A stretch of DNA of 64,000 bases, from positions 361,942-425,941 of the forward strand of contig DDVX01000007.1 in NCBI GenBank assembly GCA_002345575.1. The letters are read 5' to 3'. Position numbers and translations under genes: made by a program. The DNA comes from Stutzerimonas stutzeri. Its GTDB lineage: Bacteria > Pseudomonadota > Gammaproteobacteria > Pseudomonadales > Pseudomonadaceae. The notes beneath the pieces are model-generated. The model worked only from the letters and a program-made list of their open reading frames with translations. It had not been told where the DNA came from and made no database searches. Shown piece after piece: positions 7,240 to 16,137 of the stretch (positions within the stretch are counted from its first letter, which is position 1; each line of letters opens with the position of its first letter).

Positions 7240-8501
7240 TCACGCTCCACGGCGCGTACTGCGCTGGATTTCTCGGCATACAGATGGACCAGGCGCTTGG
7301 GGTTGGCCTGGTCGCCCTCGGTGAGCTTGTTTTGCTTGCCGGTCTTCTCGTCGCGGTACCAGGCGAGCACGCCGGTGTAGTTGCCGCCCTCGACCAGATC
7401 CGCCAGCTCGTCGTCGGGCAGTTTGGATTCCAACTCCAGGGCGGTGGTGTAGCTGTCCGGGGTGAATGAATGGCGCACGTTGGCGCCCACCCAGACCACG
7501 GCGGCGATTTCGGCCTTGATGCCGGTGAGGCTGTAGGTGAGTTCCGGCGTCAGCTCCGGGCGGCCCTTGGCCAGCTGGTAGCTGAGCGTGGCGGTACCGC
7601 GCTGCAGGCGGCTCCATTCAGCGCGGGCTGCACGCGCAGCGGACTCGCGGTCGGTGTAGCTGTGACGCAGCTCCTTGAGGTTGTCGCCGGCGCCGGCGAT
7701 GGCCTCTTTCTTCTCTGCACTTTCCAGCTCGTAGTAGTAGGCGCGCACGCCGCTGTAGCTGTCGCGGTCGGCCTGCAGGTAGCGGTGCTGGTCGCCATCG
7801 GCACGGGTCAGGGTGATATGTGGCAGCGCCAGGCCGCTGGCGGTCACGCTTTTGCCCGCCGGCATAAACAGCAGATTGCCGGACTTGATGCTGGCAATGG
7901 CGTCGAACTGCTGGCCGAGGCGGCTGAGCAGGTTGGCGTCGGATTCGTTGGCCTGATCAATCTGGACCAGCTCGATGGTTTCCAGCGCGGCGCTGATCAC
8001 CGGGCTCAGGCCGTAGGCAGCGGCGATCTGGAACACGATGGTGCCGATGGTTTGCCCCGTCCAGGAGCGCTCCCGCTTGTTCTTCAGCCCTTCGCGCAGG
8101 TCGGCGCTGCGGGCGCGGATGCTGAGCACGTCCGGCGCGCCGCTGTGCTCGGTTTCATCCACCGTGTAGCTGCCCTTTTCAACCAGGCCGGTGTCGCTCC
8201 AGCCGAGCCAGAGGCTAACGGTGGCGCCGCGCGGCGGTATGGCCAGCAGGCCGTCGTGGTCGCTTAGGGTGATTGTGAGTTGGTCGGCCTCCATGCCCCG
8301 GTTGTCAGTGAGCTCGATGCTGATCAGGCGCTTCTCGATCGCTTCGGTGATATCTCTTCCGTTGACCATTACCCGGCAGATGGGGCTTGGGTAAGCGGTG
8401 GCCTCGCGGTAGGCGTCTGCCGCCTGCTGGGCGTAGCCCTGGGCTTGGCCAACGGCAGCGCCGAGTAGGCCTTTGCCCTGGGTGATGAGTGAGTCGATCA
8501 C
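7209..8501 (-). CDS. D: Phage late control / tail hub protein gpD, 430 aa
   Basis: gpD forms the tail hub between the tube, the tape measure and the gpV spike, related to T4 gp27. The middle is typical of the family: PICRVMVNGRDITEAIEKRLISIELTDNRGMEADQLTITLSDHDG (read in parts), then SLWLGWSDTGLVEKGSYTVDETEHSG. The protein is about 40 residues longer at the N-terminus than P2 gpD, with an Ala/Gln-rich helix. Its ATG overlaps the U stop by 4 nt. It is the last large gene of the F operon. Confidence 0.93.
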   Translation of the reverse strand: MIDSLITQGKGLLGAAVGQAQGYAQQAADAYREATAYPSPICRVMVNGRDITEAIEKRLISIELTDNRGMEADQLTITLSDHDGLLAIPPRGATVSLWLGWSDTGLVEKGSYTVDETEHSGAPDVLSIRARSADLREGLKNKRERSWTGQTIGTIVFQIAAAYGLSPVISAALETIELVQIDQANESDANLLSRLGQQFDAIASIKSGNLLFMPAGKSVTASGLALPHITLTRADGDQHRYLQADRDSYSGVRAYYYELESAEKKEAIAGAGDNLKELRHSYTDRESAARAARAEWSRLQRGTATLSYQLAKGRPELTPELTYSLTGIKAEIAAVVWVGANVRHSFTPDSYTTALELESKLPDDELADLVEGGNYTGVLAWYRDEKTGKQNKLTEGDQANPKRLVHLYAEKSSAVRAVEREWKRIQQASA

Positions 8502-8941
8502 CGCAGCAGCCCTCGCAGGATGTTGCCGCCGGCGCTGATGGCGCTGCCGAGCATGTCCACGCGCCCGTCATCGATGCGCACCAGTTTGAGGGTGAACTCG
8601 ATGCGCCGCGCCTGGCCATCACGGAAGAACAGCGTGCGGGTTTCGCTCAGGCTCTCGATCACCCAGGTGCCGTAAATCTTGCCGGTGCCTTCCACCAGTG
8701 GCCACGCCTTGCCCGTGTCTGCCATAAAACGCAGCGTGTCGAGGCTGATCTGCGCGCCTGCCAGCGCCGGCAGCAGCACGCCCGGCAGGGTGATGCTGTC
8801 GTCACCCCGCCCCAAGTACTGGCGCGCCGGGTTGGTGCCGATGCGCGAAGTGCTGCCGTGGCGCCAATCGGTTTGTCGCTGGAATTCCTGATAGGCGAGC
8901 GTTTCCAGACTGAAAACGAACATGCCGAGGGCCATCATCAT
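8498..8941 (-). CDS. U: Phage tail protein gpU, 147 aa
   Basis: P2 gpU is a tail protein that binds the tape measure and terminates or joins the tail end. Family features are visible: MMMALGMFVFSLETLAYQEFQR at the N-terminus, the VLLPALAGAQISLDTLRFMADTG block, and GTWVIESLSETRTLFF near residue 95, ending with a Gly-rich tail. It lies between T and D as in P2. The spacing to T is 11 nt. Confidence 0.93.
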   Translation of the reverse strand: MMMALGMFVFSLETLAYQEFQRQTDWRHGSTSRIGTNPARQYLGRGDDSITLPGVLLPALAGAQISLDTLRFMADTGKAWPLVEGTGKIYGTWVIESLSETRTLFFRDGQARRIEFTLKLVRIDDGRVDMLGSAISAGGNILRGLLR

Positions 8942-8952
8942 GGGTGGTGCTC

Positions 8953-11526
8953 CTAGTCCTGGTCGTACAGCGCGGAACGGGCACGGGTGAGCTTGCCGCG
9001 CTCATGCTCTTCGAGGGCGCGCTTGATCTGCTGCGCCACGTCCTGCCCCTGCCCGCCCTGCACGATGATGGTGATGGTGTCGCCGCCGATGGTGATGCCG
9101 CCTGCCCCGCCACTGCTGGCAGCCGCAGCAAGCGGTGCGCGGGTGTCGTACTCCACTGCCGCTGCCGCTGGCATTGCCCCGGCGGCCATGCTCAGCCCGA
9201 CCGCACCGGCCGCCGTCAGCCGCTTGGCGGTGCTGGTCAGCTGCGACAGCGGGCCGCTCTCACCGCCGGCCAGGCCCTGCTCCAGCCCCGCCATGGTGTC
9301 GCCACCGAGGCCGGCGAACACACGGGACGGCGAATGGATGCCGAGCATGCCCTTGAACGTGCTGATCACGCTGGTTGCCGCGCCGCTGATGGCAGCGGTC
9401 AGGTTGGGGAACATGTTGGTAAAGCCGTTGATCAGGCCCTGGATCATGTTGCTGCCGAACTCGCTGAACTTGCTCGGCAGGTCCACGCCGAAGTAGCTCA
9501 TCACGCCGGCAAAGGCGCGGTAGAGCATGCCCAGCGGGCTGAAGTTGAGCAGCAACGCGCCGATGCCCGCCAGGCCACCGCTGACGCCCTGCTGGATCTC
9601 CGACCAGAGGCCGAGGAAGAAGGTTTTGATGGGCTCCCAGTTGCGGTAGATCAGGTAGGCGCCGGCGGCAATCGCGGTGATGGCCAGCCCGATGGGGTTG
9701 GCTGCCAGCGCGCGCCCGATAAACAGGATGCCCTTGCCCACCAGCGGCAATGCCGTCTTGCCCAGATTGAACAGGGTGGTGGCCAGGCCGCCGCCCTGGA
9801 TGCCGAACAGCATCATGCCGTAGCGCACCATCGCGAACGGGCCGAGGATGCTGGCAATCGCCAGGGTCAACCCGCCCATGCCGGCCATCAGCAGGCCGAC
9901 GCCGGCGGCGGTTTTGACGATGTTGGCGGCCAGTTTGGGGTTCTCGACGATCCAGCTCTTCACGCTGCCAACCACATTGGCGAGCGATTGGGTTACTTCG
10001 CGCAGCGGGCCGTTCTGTTGCTCCTGCAGCTGAATGCCCAGGTCTTCCCAGGCGGATGACAGCTCATCGAGGTCGCCGACCAGGTTGTCACCCATGACCT
10101 TGGCAGTGCGCTGCGCCTCGCCCTGGGTCTCACGCAGGGTGCCGATGAATTCCTGCAATGCGCCACTGCCCGCTTGAGCGACCAGCACCTGCATGCCGGC
10201 CACCGCTTCCTCGCCGGCAATGCCCTTGAGCAGCCCAGCGCGCTCGGCGTTGCCCATGTTCTTGGTCTTTTCGTAGATCTCCTGCAGCACGCTGGGCATG
10301 TCGCGCATATTGCCCTGCGCGTCCTTGGCGCTAACGCCAAGCTTGTCCAGAGCCTTAGCCGCTGCTGCCGGCGGCGCGGACAGGCGGTTGAGGATTGAGC
10401 GCAGAGCCGTGCCGCCCATGCTGCCCTGAATACCGGCATCACCCAGCTTGCCGGCCATGGCGGCGACGGTCTCGATGTCCTGGCCCACGCTTGAGGCAAC
10501 GGGGCCGGCGTACTTCATCGTTTCACCGAGCATCTGCAGGCTTGTGTTGGAGCGGGTGAAAGCGCCCACCAGCACATCACCCAGGCGCCCGGTTTCGGAG
10601 GCCTTGAGGTTGAAGCCGGTGAGGATGTTGGAGGCGATGTCCGCCGTTTCCGCCAGGCCGCTGTCGCCGGCCTTTGCCAGATCCAGCATGCCGGGCATGG
10701 CGTCGAGGATCGATTGCGGGTCAAACCCCGCCATGGCCAAAAAGCCCTGCCCCTGGGCCGCATCGGTGGCGCTGAACATGGTGTCCGCGCCGAGCTGCCG
10801 TGCTTGGGCGCGCATAGCCGCCAGCTGGCCATCGTCCTTGTTCAGTCGCGTGAGCGCCTGCACCTTGCTCATGTCGGCGTCGAACTGCACGCCGGGCGCC
10901 ATCAGTTTCGCGCCGGCATAGAGAATGCCGCTGCCTGCTGCCAGCCCACCGGCGCCGGTGGCGGCCATGCTGCCGGCCAGCTGCTGGGTGCGTTCGTACT
11001 GCTCTTTGGCCCGCCCGAGGCTCTTCTGCTGGGCGGTGACCTTTTTGAGGCGGTTTTCCTGCTGGGTCAGCGCCTGGTTGGTCGCGGTGATCTTGCTGCG
11101 CAGGTCGCGCTCATGCTGGCCGAGGCTGCGGGTGCTGATACCCGCCTCGCCCAGCTTGCTGCGCAGGCCCTGGAGCTCGCGCTGCTGTTGAGCGTGGGTC
11201 TGCTTGAGGTTGTGACCCTGGCGGACTGCGCCCTGGAACTCGCGGGTGAGCGCCTTGGTGGGGGTGGCGGTGTTGGCCATTTCGCGGGACAGCGCCTTGA
11301 CGCGCTCGCGGTTGGCCTGCATGGCCGCGCCGGTTTGCTCCGACGCGCCCTTGAGGTTGCGAAAGCTGGTGACGTCCTTCTGCAGGGCCTGCAGGCCCTT
11401 GAGTTCGCCACGGGTGTCCTTGAGCGCACGGCCCAAGCCCACCGCACCGCCGGCAATTGCGCGCAGCGGCTTGGTGGCGTTGTCCAGCGCCTGGAGATTG
11501 ACCTTGAGGCTTAGATCACGCGCCAT
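8953..11526 (-). CDS. T: Phage tail tape measure protein gpT, 857 aa
   Basis: The tape measure sets tail length and is ejected during infection. The N-terminal ~200 residues are coiled coil. The TP901-type core follows (PGVQFDADMSKVQALTRL at about 226-245; QARQLGADTMFSATDAAQGQGFLAMAG). Residues about 530-640 hold several hydrophobic segments expected for membrane passage. The C-terminus has HSPSRVFAGLGGDTMAGLEQGL, the usual tape-measure signature. The start overlaps the end of E' by 11 nt. The length is slightly above P2 gpT. Confidence 0.94.
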   Translation of the reverse strand: MARDLSLKVNLQALDNATKPLRAIAGGAVGLGRALKDTRGELKGLQALQKDVTSFRNLKGASEQTGAAMQANRERVKALSREMANTATPTKALTREFQGAVRQGHNLKQTHAQQQRELQGLRSKLGEAGISTRSLGQHERDLRSKITATNQALTQQENRLKKVTAQQKSLGRAKEQYERTQQLAGSMAATGAGGLAAGSGILYAGAKLMAPGVQFDADMSKVQALTRLNKDDGQLAAMRAQARQLGADTMFSATDAAQGQGFLAMAGFDPQSILDAMPGMLDLAKAGDSGLAETADIASNILTGFNLKASETGRLGDVLVGAFTRSNTSLQMLGETMKYAGPVASSVGQDIETVAAMAGKLGDAGIQGSMGGTALRSILNRLSAPPAAAAKALDKLGVSAKDAQGNMRDMPSVLQEIYEKTKNMGNAERAGLLKGIAGEEAVAGMQVLVAQAGSGALQEFIGTLRETQGEAQRTAKVMGDNLVGDLDELSSAWEDLGIQLQEQQNGPLREVTQSLANVVGSVKSWIVENPKLAANIVKTAAGVGLLMAGMGGLTLAIASILGPFAMVRYGMMLFGIQGGGLATTLFNLGKTALPLVGKGILFIGRALAANPIGLAITAIAAGAYLIYRNWEPIKTFFLGLWSEIQQGVSGGLAGIGALLLNFSPLGMLYRAFAGVMSYFGVDLPSKFSEFGSNMIQGLINGFTNMFPNLTAAISGAATSVISTFKGMLGIHSPSRVFAGLGGDTMAGLEQGLAGGESGPLSQLTSTAKRLTAAGAVGLSMAAGAMPAAAAVEYDTRAPLAAAASSGGAGGITIGGDTITIIVQGGQGQDVAQQIKRALEEHERGKLTRARSALYDQD

Positions 11527-11638
11527 GCGTGCGCTCCCATCGTTCGATGGCGCGCTCGCGCCAGTCCATCAGTTCATCCAGGGGCATGGCGTTCATCTGC
11601 TCCGGCGACCAATGGAAAACCAGTGCGATGTCGGCCAT
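11516..11638 (-). CDS. E': gpE' (P2 GpE family), 40 aa, -1 frameshift extension of E
   Basis: This frame reads MADIALVFHWSPEQMNAM then PLDELMDWRERAIERWERTHGA, the P2 GpE-family domain (DxxxxFHWsp...DEL..WR). In P2 it is made only as the C-terminus of the E+E' fusion through a -1 frameshift. Here the same frame is open from the slippery heptamer at 11677-11683, giving a fusion of 142 aa. It overlaps the T start. Confidence 0.88.
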   Translation of the reverse strand: MADIALVFHWSPEQMNAMPLDELMDWRERAIERWERTHGA

Positions 11639-11646
11639 GACGTCAT

Positions 11647-11943
11647 CTACGCTTCGAGGTAGACGGTCGTTTTCTGCAAAAAACCGGCAATGGTATCCGC
11701 GCAGCCCAGCAGGTCGGCGACGTCCAGGGCGGCGACTTCCTGCTCGGTGAGGGTCGGCTGGCTGATGCGCGGCACCAGGCGAATGGTGGCGTTGACGTCA
11801 CCGTTGATCAGATCGGCCAGCTTGAGGCCACGCAGCTCGCCAGCGGCGGGTTTGCGCAGGGTGATCTCGGTGATGCTGTTCTTCTCGCCGCGCGGGATCG
11901 GTTGTTCCAGGACGAGGGGTTCGCTGTAGGTGGGCTTGCTCAT
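11647..11943 (-). CDS. E: Phage tail assembly protein gpE, 98 aa
   Basis: gpE with its frameshifted form E+E' acts as tail assembly chaperone around the tape measure, like lambda G/GT. I start at ATG 11943 (MSKPTYSEPL); the longer frame to 12009 overlaps FII. The sequence has the typical KNSITEITLRKPAAGELRGLKLADL block. Near the C-terminus the codons GGT-TTT-TTG (Gly-Phe-Leu) form the slippery site. Without the shift, translation continues nine residues to TAG. Confidence 0.92.
   Translation of the reverse strand: MSKPTYSEPLVLEQPIPRGEKNSITEITLRKPAAGELRGLKLADLINGDVNATIRLVPRISQPTLTEQEVAALDVADLLGCADTIAGFLQKTTVYLEA
11677..11683 (-). promoter_or_regulatory. Programmed -1 ribosomal frameshift site (T_TTT_TTG)
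   Basis: On the coding strand the heptamer TTTTTTG is in the T-TTT-TTG phase of gpE. Slipping back one base after TTG continues GCA-GAA-AAC-GAC... without a stop through an in-frame ATG into E'. P2 uses the same heptamer at the same place. The stop of frame 0 is at 11647. Confidence 0.88.
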
Positions 11944-12008
11944 GGGGTGGCTCCTTGATGTGCGATCAACCGCGCCTGGCAGGCGCGGCATGGGTGGGTA
12001 CCAGGGCA

Positions 12009-12524
12009 TTACAGGCCGATGGCGGCGCGGTGCTCAGCCAGGCGGTCTTCGCCGTTGACGACGAATACGAAGTTGAGCAGGTCGATTTCAATCTCGACGT
12101 TGCCGTCCACGCTGAGCTTGTAGTAGCTGCAGGTGGTGGTGAACGAATGCTCGGTGTCTTCGCCGGACTCGGCATCGCCGAAGTCGATTTCTTCATGCCG
12201 ACCACGGGCAACCACCTCAACGGCGGAGACTTCGCCGGTGTCGTCACGCTGTACGGCACCGGCCCAGCGCAGCATCACGCCATCGGCCTGTACGGCGCCG
12301 AACTGGCGCAGGGCGGTCAGATCCCAGCCGCCGAGGGTCCATTCGAGCTGGATGCCGTCGTCACCGTGGCCTAGGTCGACTTTTACCGGGCCGTCCATGC
12401 CTGCACCCCGGAAGCTTTCCAGCTTGCGGGTGAGGGTTGGCAGGGTGACGGACTTGCACTGGCCAACGTAGCTTTCGCCATCGTTGAACAGGTTCATGTT
12501 CTTGAGCTTTTTGGGCAGGGCCAT
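12009..12524 (-). CDS. FII: Phage tail tube protein gpFII, 171 aa
   Basis: Major tail tube subunit, stacking as rings inside the sheath. The family N-terminus is plain: MALPKKLKNMNLFNDGESYVGQ, then VTLPTLTRKLESFRGAGMDGPVKVD. Length equals the family norm (about 170). It follows FI on the same strand by 47 nt, as in P2. Confidence 0.95.
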   Translation of the reverse strand: MALPKKLKNMNLFNDGESYVGQCKSVTLPTLTRKLESFRGAGMDGPVKVDLGHGDDGIQLEWTLGGWDLTALRQFGAVQADGVMLRWAGAVQRDDTGEVSAVEVVARGRHEEIDFGDAESGEDTEHSFTTTCSYYKLSVDGNVEIEIDLLNFVFVVNGEDRLAEHRAAIGL

Positions 12525-12571
12525 GGCGGCGCTCTCCTACGGCGCGGCGAGGCCGCGCGGGTTGTGTGGGG

Positions 12572-13744
12572 TCAGGCTTTGATGCCGGCGGCGAAGTCGA
12601 CGAGGTAGCGGTCGGTGATGCGCTGGCGCAGCATCAGATCTTCCAGCGGCGGCACGGGGGTGTAGTCGTAGTCCAGGAAGAGCTTGCCGGCCTTGAGGGT
12701 GTCCTTGTCGTTGGCCGCTTCATCGAACCAGCACTCGCCGCCGATCAGGTAGCCGCCGCGGATCAGCTCGCGGAACTTGGCATTGATGCCCTCGACGATG
12801 TCGCGCACCAGGCTCGCGTGCATGGGTTTGTCCACGGCCCAGAAGTGCGCGTCGGCCATGGTGTCGGCCAGTACGTGCGCGGTGCGGGTGTAGTTCTCGA
12901 AGGCAAACAGCGGGTCGGCGCTGCAGGTGCGCGAGCCCCAGAAGCGGAAGCCTTCGCGACGGATCAGCGTGGTGACCTCGGCTGCGTTGAGCAGGCCGGC
13001 ATCGGTGGCGGGGTTTTGCAGGTCCCAGTAGATATCGCGGCTGAGCCCGGACACGCCGTTGACCGGCACGTTGGACAGCGTCTTGTGCCAGCCGACTTGC
13101 TGGTCCAGCTTTGCGCGCAGGCCCAGGGCACGGGCGACGGCGCTGGCCGGTGCGTTGGCGTTGGTGGTGGTGTCCCAGTTGACGAAGTCCGGCCAGATCA
13201 GCATCAGCTCGCGGGCGCCAAAGCCATCGCGGTAGGCAATGGCATCGCTCACCGTTTCGCAGCCGTAGGCGTTGGCATAGGCAAAGGCGCGCAGCTTTTC
13301 AGCCATGGCCACCAGCTCGGTGGTGACAGGCAGCGAATCCAGCCCCGGCACGCCGAGGATGCGCGGCTTGACGCCCAGCTGCGCCTCGGCGGCCAGCAGG
13401 GCCTTCATGCCGGTGTACTGCCCGCCAGCGGTGACGCCACCGATGATGTTGGAGGTGGTTTCTGCCTCGTCTGCGCCCTCTTCCACCCGCACCACAACGG
13501 TGACGGGTGACGCCTGGTCGGCGATGGCATCCAGGCTGCGCGCCAGGGTGCCCTGCTCGCCGGCGGAACCGGAGGCGGTGAGCACGTCGGTGAGCAGTAC
13601 GGGTTTGTTCAGCGGGAATTTGTCCGCGTCAGCATCGCTGCTGGTGCAGACCATGCCCACCACGGCGGTGGAAACGGTGCGAATGGGGCGCGTGCCCTCG
13701 TTGATTTCGAGGACGCGGACGCCGTGATGGTATTCGGTCGACAT
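12572..13744 (-). CDS. FI: Phage tail sheath protein gpFI, 390 aa
   Basis: Contractile sheath subunit. It begins YHHGVRVLEINEGTRPIRTVSTAVVGMV, the sheath family N-terminus, and its C-terminal domain has SRTCSADPLFAFENYTRTAHVLADT and ISAKFRELI-like segments that form the inter-subunit mesh. Length is as in P2 (about 396). It is the first gene of the F operon; a late-promoter-like motif is at 13827-13845. Confidence 0.95.
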   Translation of the reverse strand: MSTEYHHGVRVLEINEGTRPIRTVSTAVVGMVCTSSDADADKFPLNKPVLLTDVLTASGSAGEQGTLARSLDAIADQASPVTVVVRVEEGADEAETTSNIIGGVTAGGQYTGMKALLAAEAQLGVKPRILGVPGLDSLPVTTELVAMAEKLRAFAYANAYGCETVSDAIAYRDGFGARELMLIWPDFVNWDTTTNANAPASAVARALGLRAKLDQQVGWHKTLSNVPVNGVSGLSRDIYWDLQNPATDAGLLNAAEVTTLIRREGFRFWGSRTCSADPLFAFENYTRTAHVLADTMADAHFWAVDKPMHASLVRDIVEGINAKFRELIRGGYLIGGECWFDEAANDKDTLKAGKLFLDYDYTPVPPLEDLMLRQRITDRYLVDFAAGIKA

Positions 13745-13826
13745 GCGGGAGGCTCCTGCGGGCGTGTGCCGGATCAGTGAGCCTCAAGGGTGACGCGCGC
13801 GCGCGACGATGCCGAGCGCGCCGCGC

Positions 13827-13845
13827 TGTAGCGGGGGGTGTTACA
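13827..13845 (-). promoter_or_regulatory. Candidate Ogr-type late promoter site upstream of FI
   Basis: The top strand reads TGTAGCGG-N5-GTTACA, a TGT...ACA element like the P2 activator site but with a 13-base gap. The same motif occurs upstream of V at 18014-18032. It lies 83-101 nt before the FI start, in agreement with an activator site near -55. The target activator would be the Ogr-like protein at 4356-4673. Confidence 0.55.
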
Positions 13846-13854
13846 GCGGAGAAA

Positions 13855-13891
13855 GGGTAAAAAGGGCTAAAACCCTGCCACGGCAGGGTTG
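13855..13891 (-). terminator. Terminator after tail fibre assembly gene
   Basis: AACCCTGCC-AC-GGCAGGGTT at 13871-13890 is a strong hairpin; on the minus strand it is followed by TTTTAGCCCTTTTT. It separates the V-G operon from the F operon, 16 nt after the tail fibre assembly gene. Confidence 0.8.
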
Positions 13892-13906
13892 GTTTTCGGG
13901 TCCAGG

Positions 13907-14488
13907 TCAAGCGGCGTTATTGCCAATGCCCGCCACCGCAGCCTCGATCGCTGCAACGGTCTGCTCGACCACCTGCTGCGCCTGCTCGACCTCTCCCGCG
14001 CCCATCAGGTTGCGAACCTGCTCTTTCGCCGCTAGGCGGGTTTCACGCAGGGCGATAAGCGCGGCGGTGTACTGGGCGGCTTCGTGCAGGATGTCGTCTG
14101 CAGCATCCTGCGCGGTTCGGCCGTTGATGGCCCAGGCGGCGACCATGGGTGGAGCGTCGCCCTGGTAGTTGGCTGCTGCGAACTGCTCTGCTTCAGCGCG
14201 AGCGCGGTCGTACTCGACTGCTCGTAGTGGGTCGCCGGCTACTGCACGGCGGGCGGTGTCGGCGGCGGTGTCGATGCGGGTGCAAAGATCGTCGGCGGTG
14301 GGGATATGTGGCGGCGGGTCGATCAGGATGGGCAGGCCGTCGCTTGTTGAGCTTATCACTCGGCCATTCGACTGCCCTTGCATAAGTGCGTCGTGGTGAT
14401 CCTTGCTAATCTCAACAGCATCATCAGGAATGACATGGACGCCCGACAGATAAAACCCGCCAGTCGATTTAGAAAAATACATATTCAT
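13907..14488 (-). CDS. Tail fibre assembly protein (gpG-like), 193 aa
   Basis: Chaperone-type partner of the tail fibre gene directly upstream (7-nt gap). The N-terminus MNMYFSKSTGGFYLSGVH, then IPDDAVEISKDHHDALMQGQSNGRVI, is the common tail fibre assembly pattern, followed by PILIDPPPHIPT. The C-terminal half is an Ala-rich helical region differing from P2 gpG, as expected for host-range modules. Confidence 0.85.
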   Translation of the reverse strand: MNMYFSKSTGGFYLSGVHVIPDDAVEISKDHHDALMQGQSNGRVISSTSDGLPILIDPPPHIPTADDLCTRIDTAADTARRAVAGDPLRAVEYDRARAEAEQFAAANYQGDAPPMVAAWAINGRTAQDAADDILHEAAQYTAALIALRETRLAAKEQVRNLMGAGEVEQAQQVVEQTVAAIEAAVAGIGNNAA

Positions 14489-14495
14489 TCCTCAA

Positions 14496-15521
14496 TTAAT
14501 TTCCAACAGCAAACCATGCCGCTGGAGATGCGACTGTTCCCGACCCTTCACGGTCTAAGGTGATGGTCATCTGCGTTTCCGTGTACCCGCCTGCGTAAGC
14601 AGCGTGAACGCCCGCAGTCGGTCCCACTCGCTTCGGAGTCGCTACCGCCTGGAAGCATTGGTTAGGGAATGCAATCGGAAATATGACTGTCGCAGTGGAT
14701 TCCGTGATTGATGCTGACTCCCCCCACTGGAAAACGATTCCACCGAGCCAAGTCGGCAAAACCAGATAGCCGTTACCAGAAAGACTGTACCGAACCCCAA
14801 ACCGCAATTTCTTAGGCGTCACCGCCACGTCATCCAGCTCGCCGTCATCGACCTCCGCCTGCGTTGCGATCCGCAACGATCCACGCAGCGCTTCGGTCGC
14901 ATTCGCAGCAGCAGCGCGCAGCGCCTGAAATACCCTCAAAGCAGGCATCAGCTTCTTGTCATCTTCGCCGAGCGCTGCATCCTCTTCGGTAGCAATGGGA
15001 ATCTTGTACTGCGGGTGCGGATTCGCTGCCGCAGCATGCGCTGCAATCAGCCCATCGCAATACGCCCGCGTCGCCAGCACCACGCTGGGGTCGATCTTCA
15101 GCTGGATGTTGGCCGTGCCGCTGGTGATGACGTGCATCCGCACCACCTGGTTGCGGCCGCTGCCTTGGGCCAGCAGGGGTTTGTAGCTCGGCGGGCATTT
15201 GGCGACTGCCGAGAACACGCCGTCTTCATCTTCCAGCGCCAGTTCGCGGATCCACCAGCCGCCGACGTTGGGCGGCAGCACCAGCTCGGCGATGAGCACG
15301 TTTTCATCCACTGGCGAGGGATACAGCTGGTTGAGCTGGGCGCGGTAGACCTGATTCACCAGCGCGGTTTGCCCTGGGCTGGGAGCCGGGTCGGTGCCGT
15401 TGGCATCGCCGAGCAGCATGTGGGTCAGCTTCCACTTCTCGCCGAGGGCGTTCGCGTTGGTGTTCTTGGCGGCGCCGAGGTTGGTCAGGAAGCCGCCGAA
15501 TTGGGTGTTTACGTCAACCAT
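14496..15521 (-). CDS. H: Tail fibre protein gpH-like, 341 aa
   Basis: Receptor-binding fibre. Residues 1-160 form the conserved phage tail-collar fibre domain that attaches to the baseplate (MVDVNTQFGGFLTNLGAAKN, then KWKLTHMLLGDANGTDP). A helical shaft with HAAAANPHPQY follows. The C-terminal ~90 residues (from YSLSGNGYLVLPTWLGGIVFQWG) match the gp53-like C-terminal fibre domain. It is much shorter than P2 gpH (about 670 aa). The last third has visibly more A/T codons than its neighbours, a sign of module exchange. Confidence 0.9.
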   Translation of the reverse strand: MVDVNTQFGGFLTNLGAAKNTNANALGEKWKLTHMLLGDANGTDPAPSPGQTALVNQVYRAQLNQLYPSPVDENVLIAELVLPPNVGGWWIRELALEDEDGVFSAVAKCPPSYKPLLAQGSGRNQVVRMHVITSGTANIQLKIDPSVVLATRAYCDGLIAAHAAAANPHPQYKIPIATEEDAALGEDDKKLMPALRVFQALRAAAANATEALRGSLRIATQAEVDDGELDDVAVTPKKLRFGVRYSLSGNGYLVLPTWLGGIVFQWGESASITESTATVIFPIAFPNQCFQAVATPKRVGPTAGVHAAYAGGYTETQMTITLDREGSGTVASPAAWFAVGN

Positions 15522-16137
15522 GTGGGTACACGTCCATTTCGTCGAGGATGTAGTCGCTCACGCCGATGTATCGCTGCACCAGGACATCGATATCGGCGTT
15601 TTCCCAGGGGTACACGTCGAGCTCGTCGCCATCGGTGACGGCGACGCCGACGTAGCGTGTGAGGTGGGTTTCGAGGCTGATGTCCAGCCCGATCAGGTGG
15701 CGGCTGACGGGCTTGGCGTCGTCAATCAGCAGGCTGAGGGATTCATAGGTTTCTTCACTGATGCCGGTTTGCAGCACGCCGATTTCCAGCGAGAAGGTGC
15801 CGGGCACGCCTTCGGGTATTTGCTGCCACCATTCGGTTACGCGGAGCAGATAGCCCAGCGGCTCGACCACGCGGCGCAGCGCGCCGATGGTGCCCTTGCG
15901 CGAATGCACGAAGTACGAGGCCTTGATGACTTCGCGCTTGATGGCCTCGGACCAGGTGGAATCCCAGCGGTCCACGGAGAAGGCCCAGGCCAGGTATGGC
16001 AGCAGCTCGACCGGGCAGCGGTCGGGGTTGATCAGATCGCGGATAGGCACCGGTACCCGCTCGATCTGCGCGAGCGCTTCGGCGGCCAGCTGCTCGAGCT
16101 GGCTGGCGTTGGGCGGCAGCAAATGCCGGGCGGTCAT
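15514..16137 (-). CDS. I: Baseplate protein gpI, 207 aa
   Basis: gpI is a wedge protein of the P2 baseplate that connects gpJ to the fibre. The family opening LLPPNASQLEQLAAEALAQIERV is followed by LINPDRCPVELLPYLAWAFSVD, the standard gpI motif. The start overlaps the J stop by 4 nt and the stop overlaps the H start by 8 nt, so J-I-H are translationally coupled. Confidence 0.94.
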   Translation of the reverse strand: MTARHLLPPNASQLEQLAAEALAQIERVPVPIRDLINPDRCPVELLPYLAWAFSVDRWDSTWSEAIKREVIKASYFVHSRKGTIGALRRVVEPLGYLLRVTEWWQQIPEGVPGTFSLEIGVLQTGISEETYESLSLLIDDAKPVSRHLIGLDISLETHLTRYVGVAVTDGDELDVYPWENADIDVLVQRYIGVSDYILDEMDVYPHG

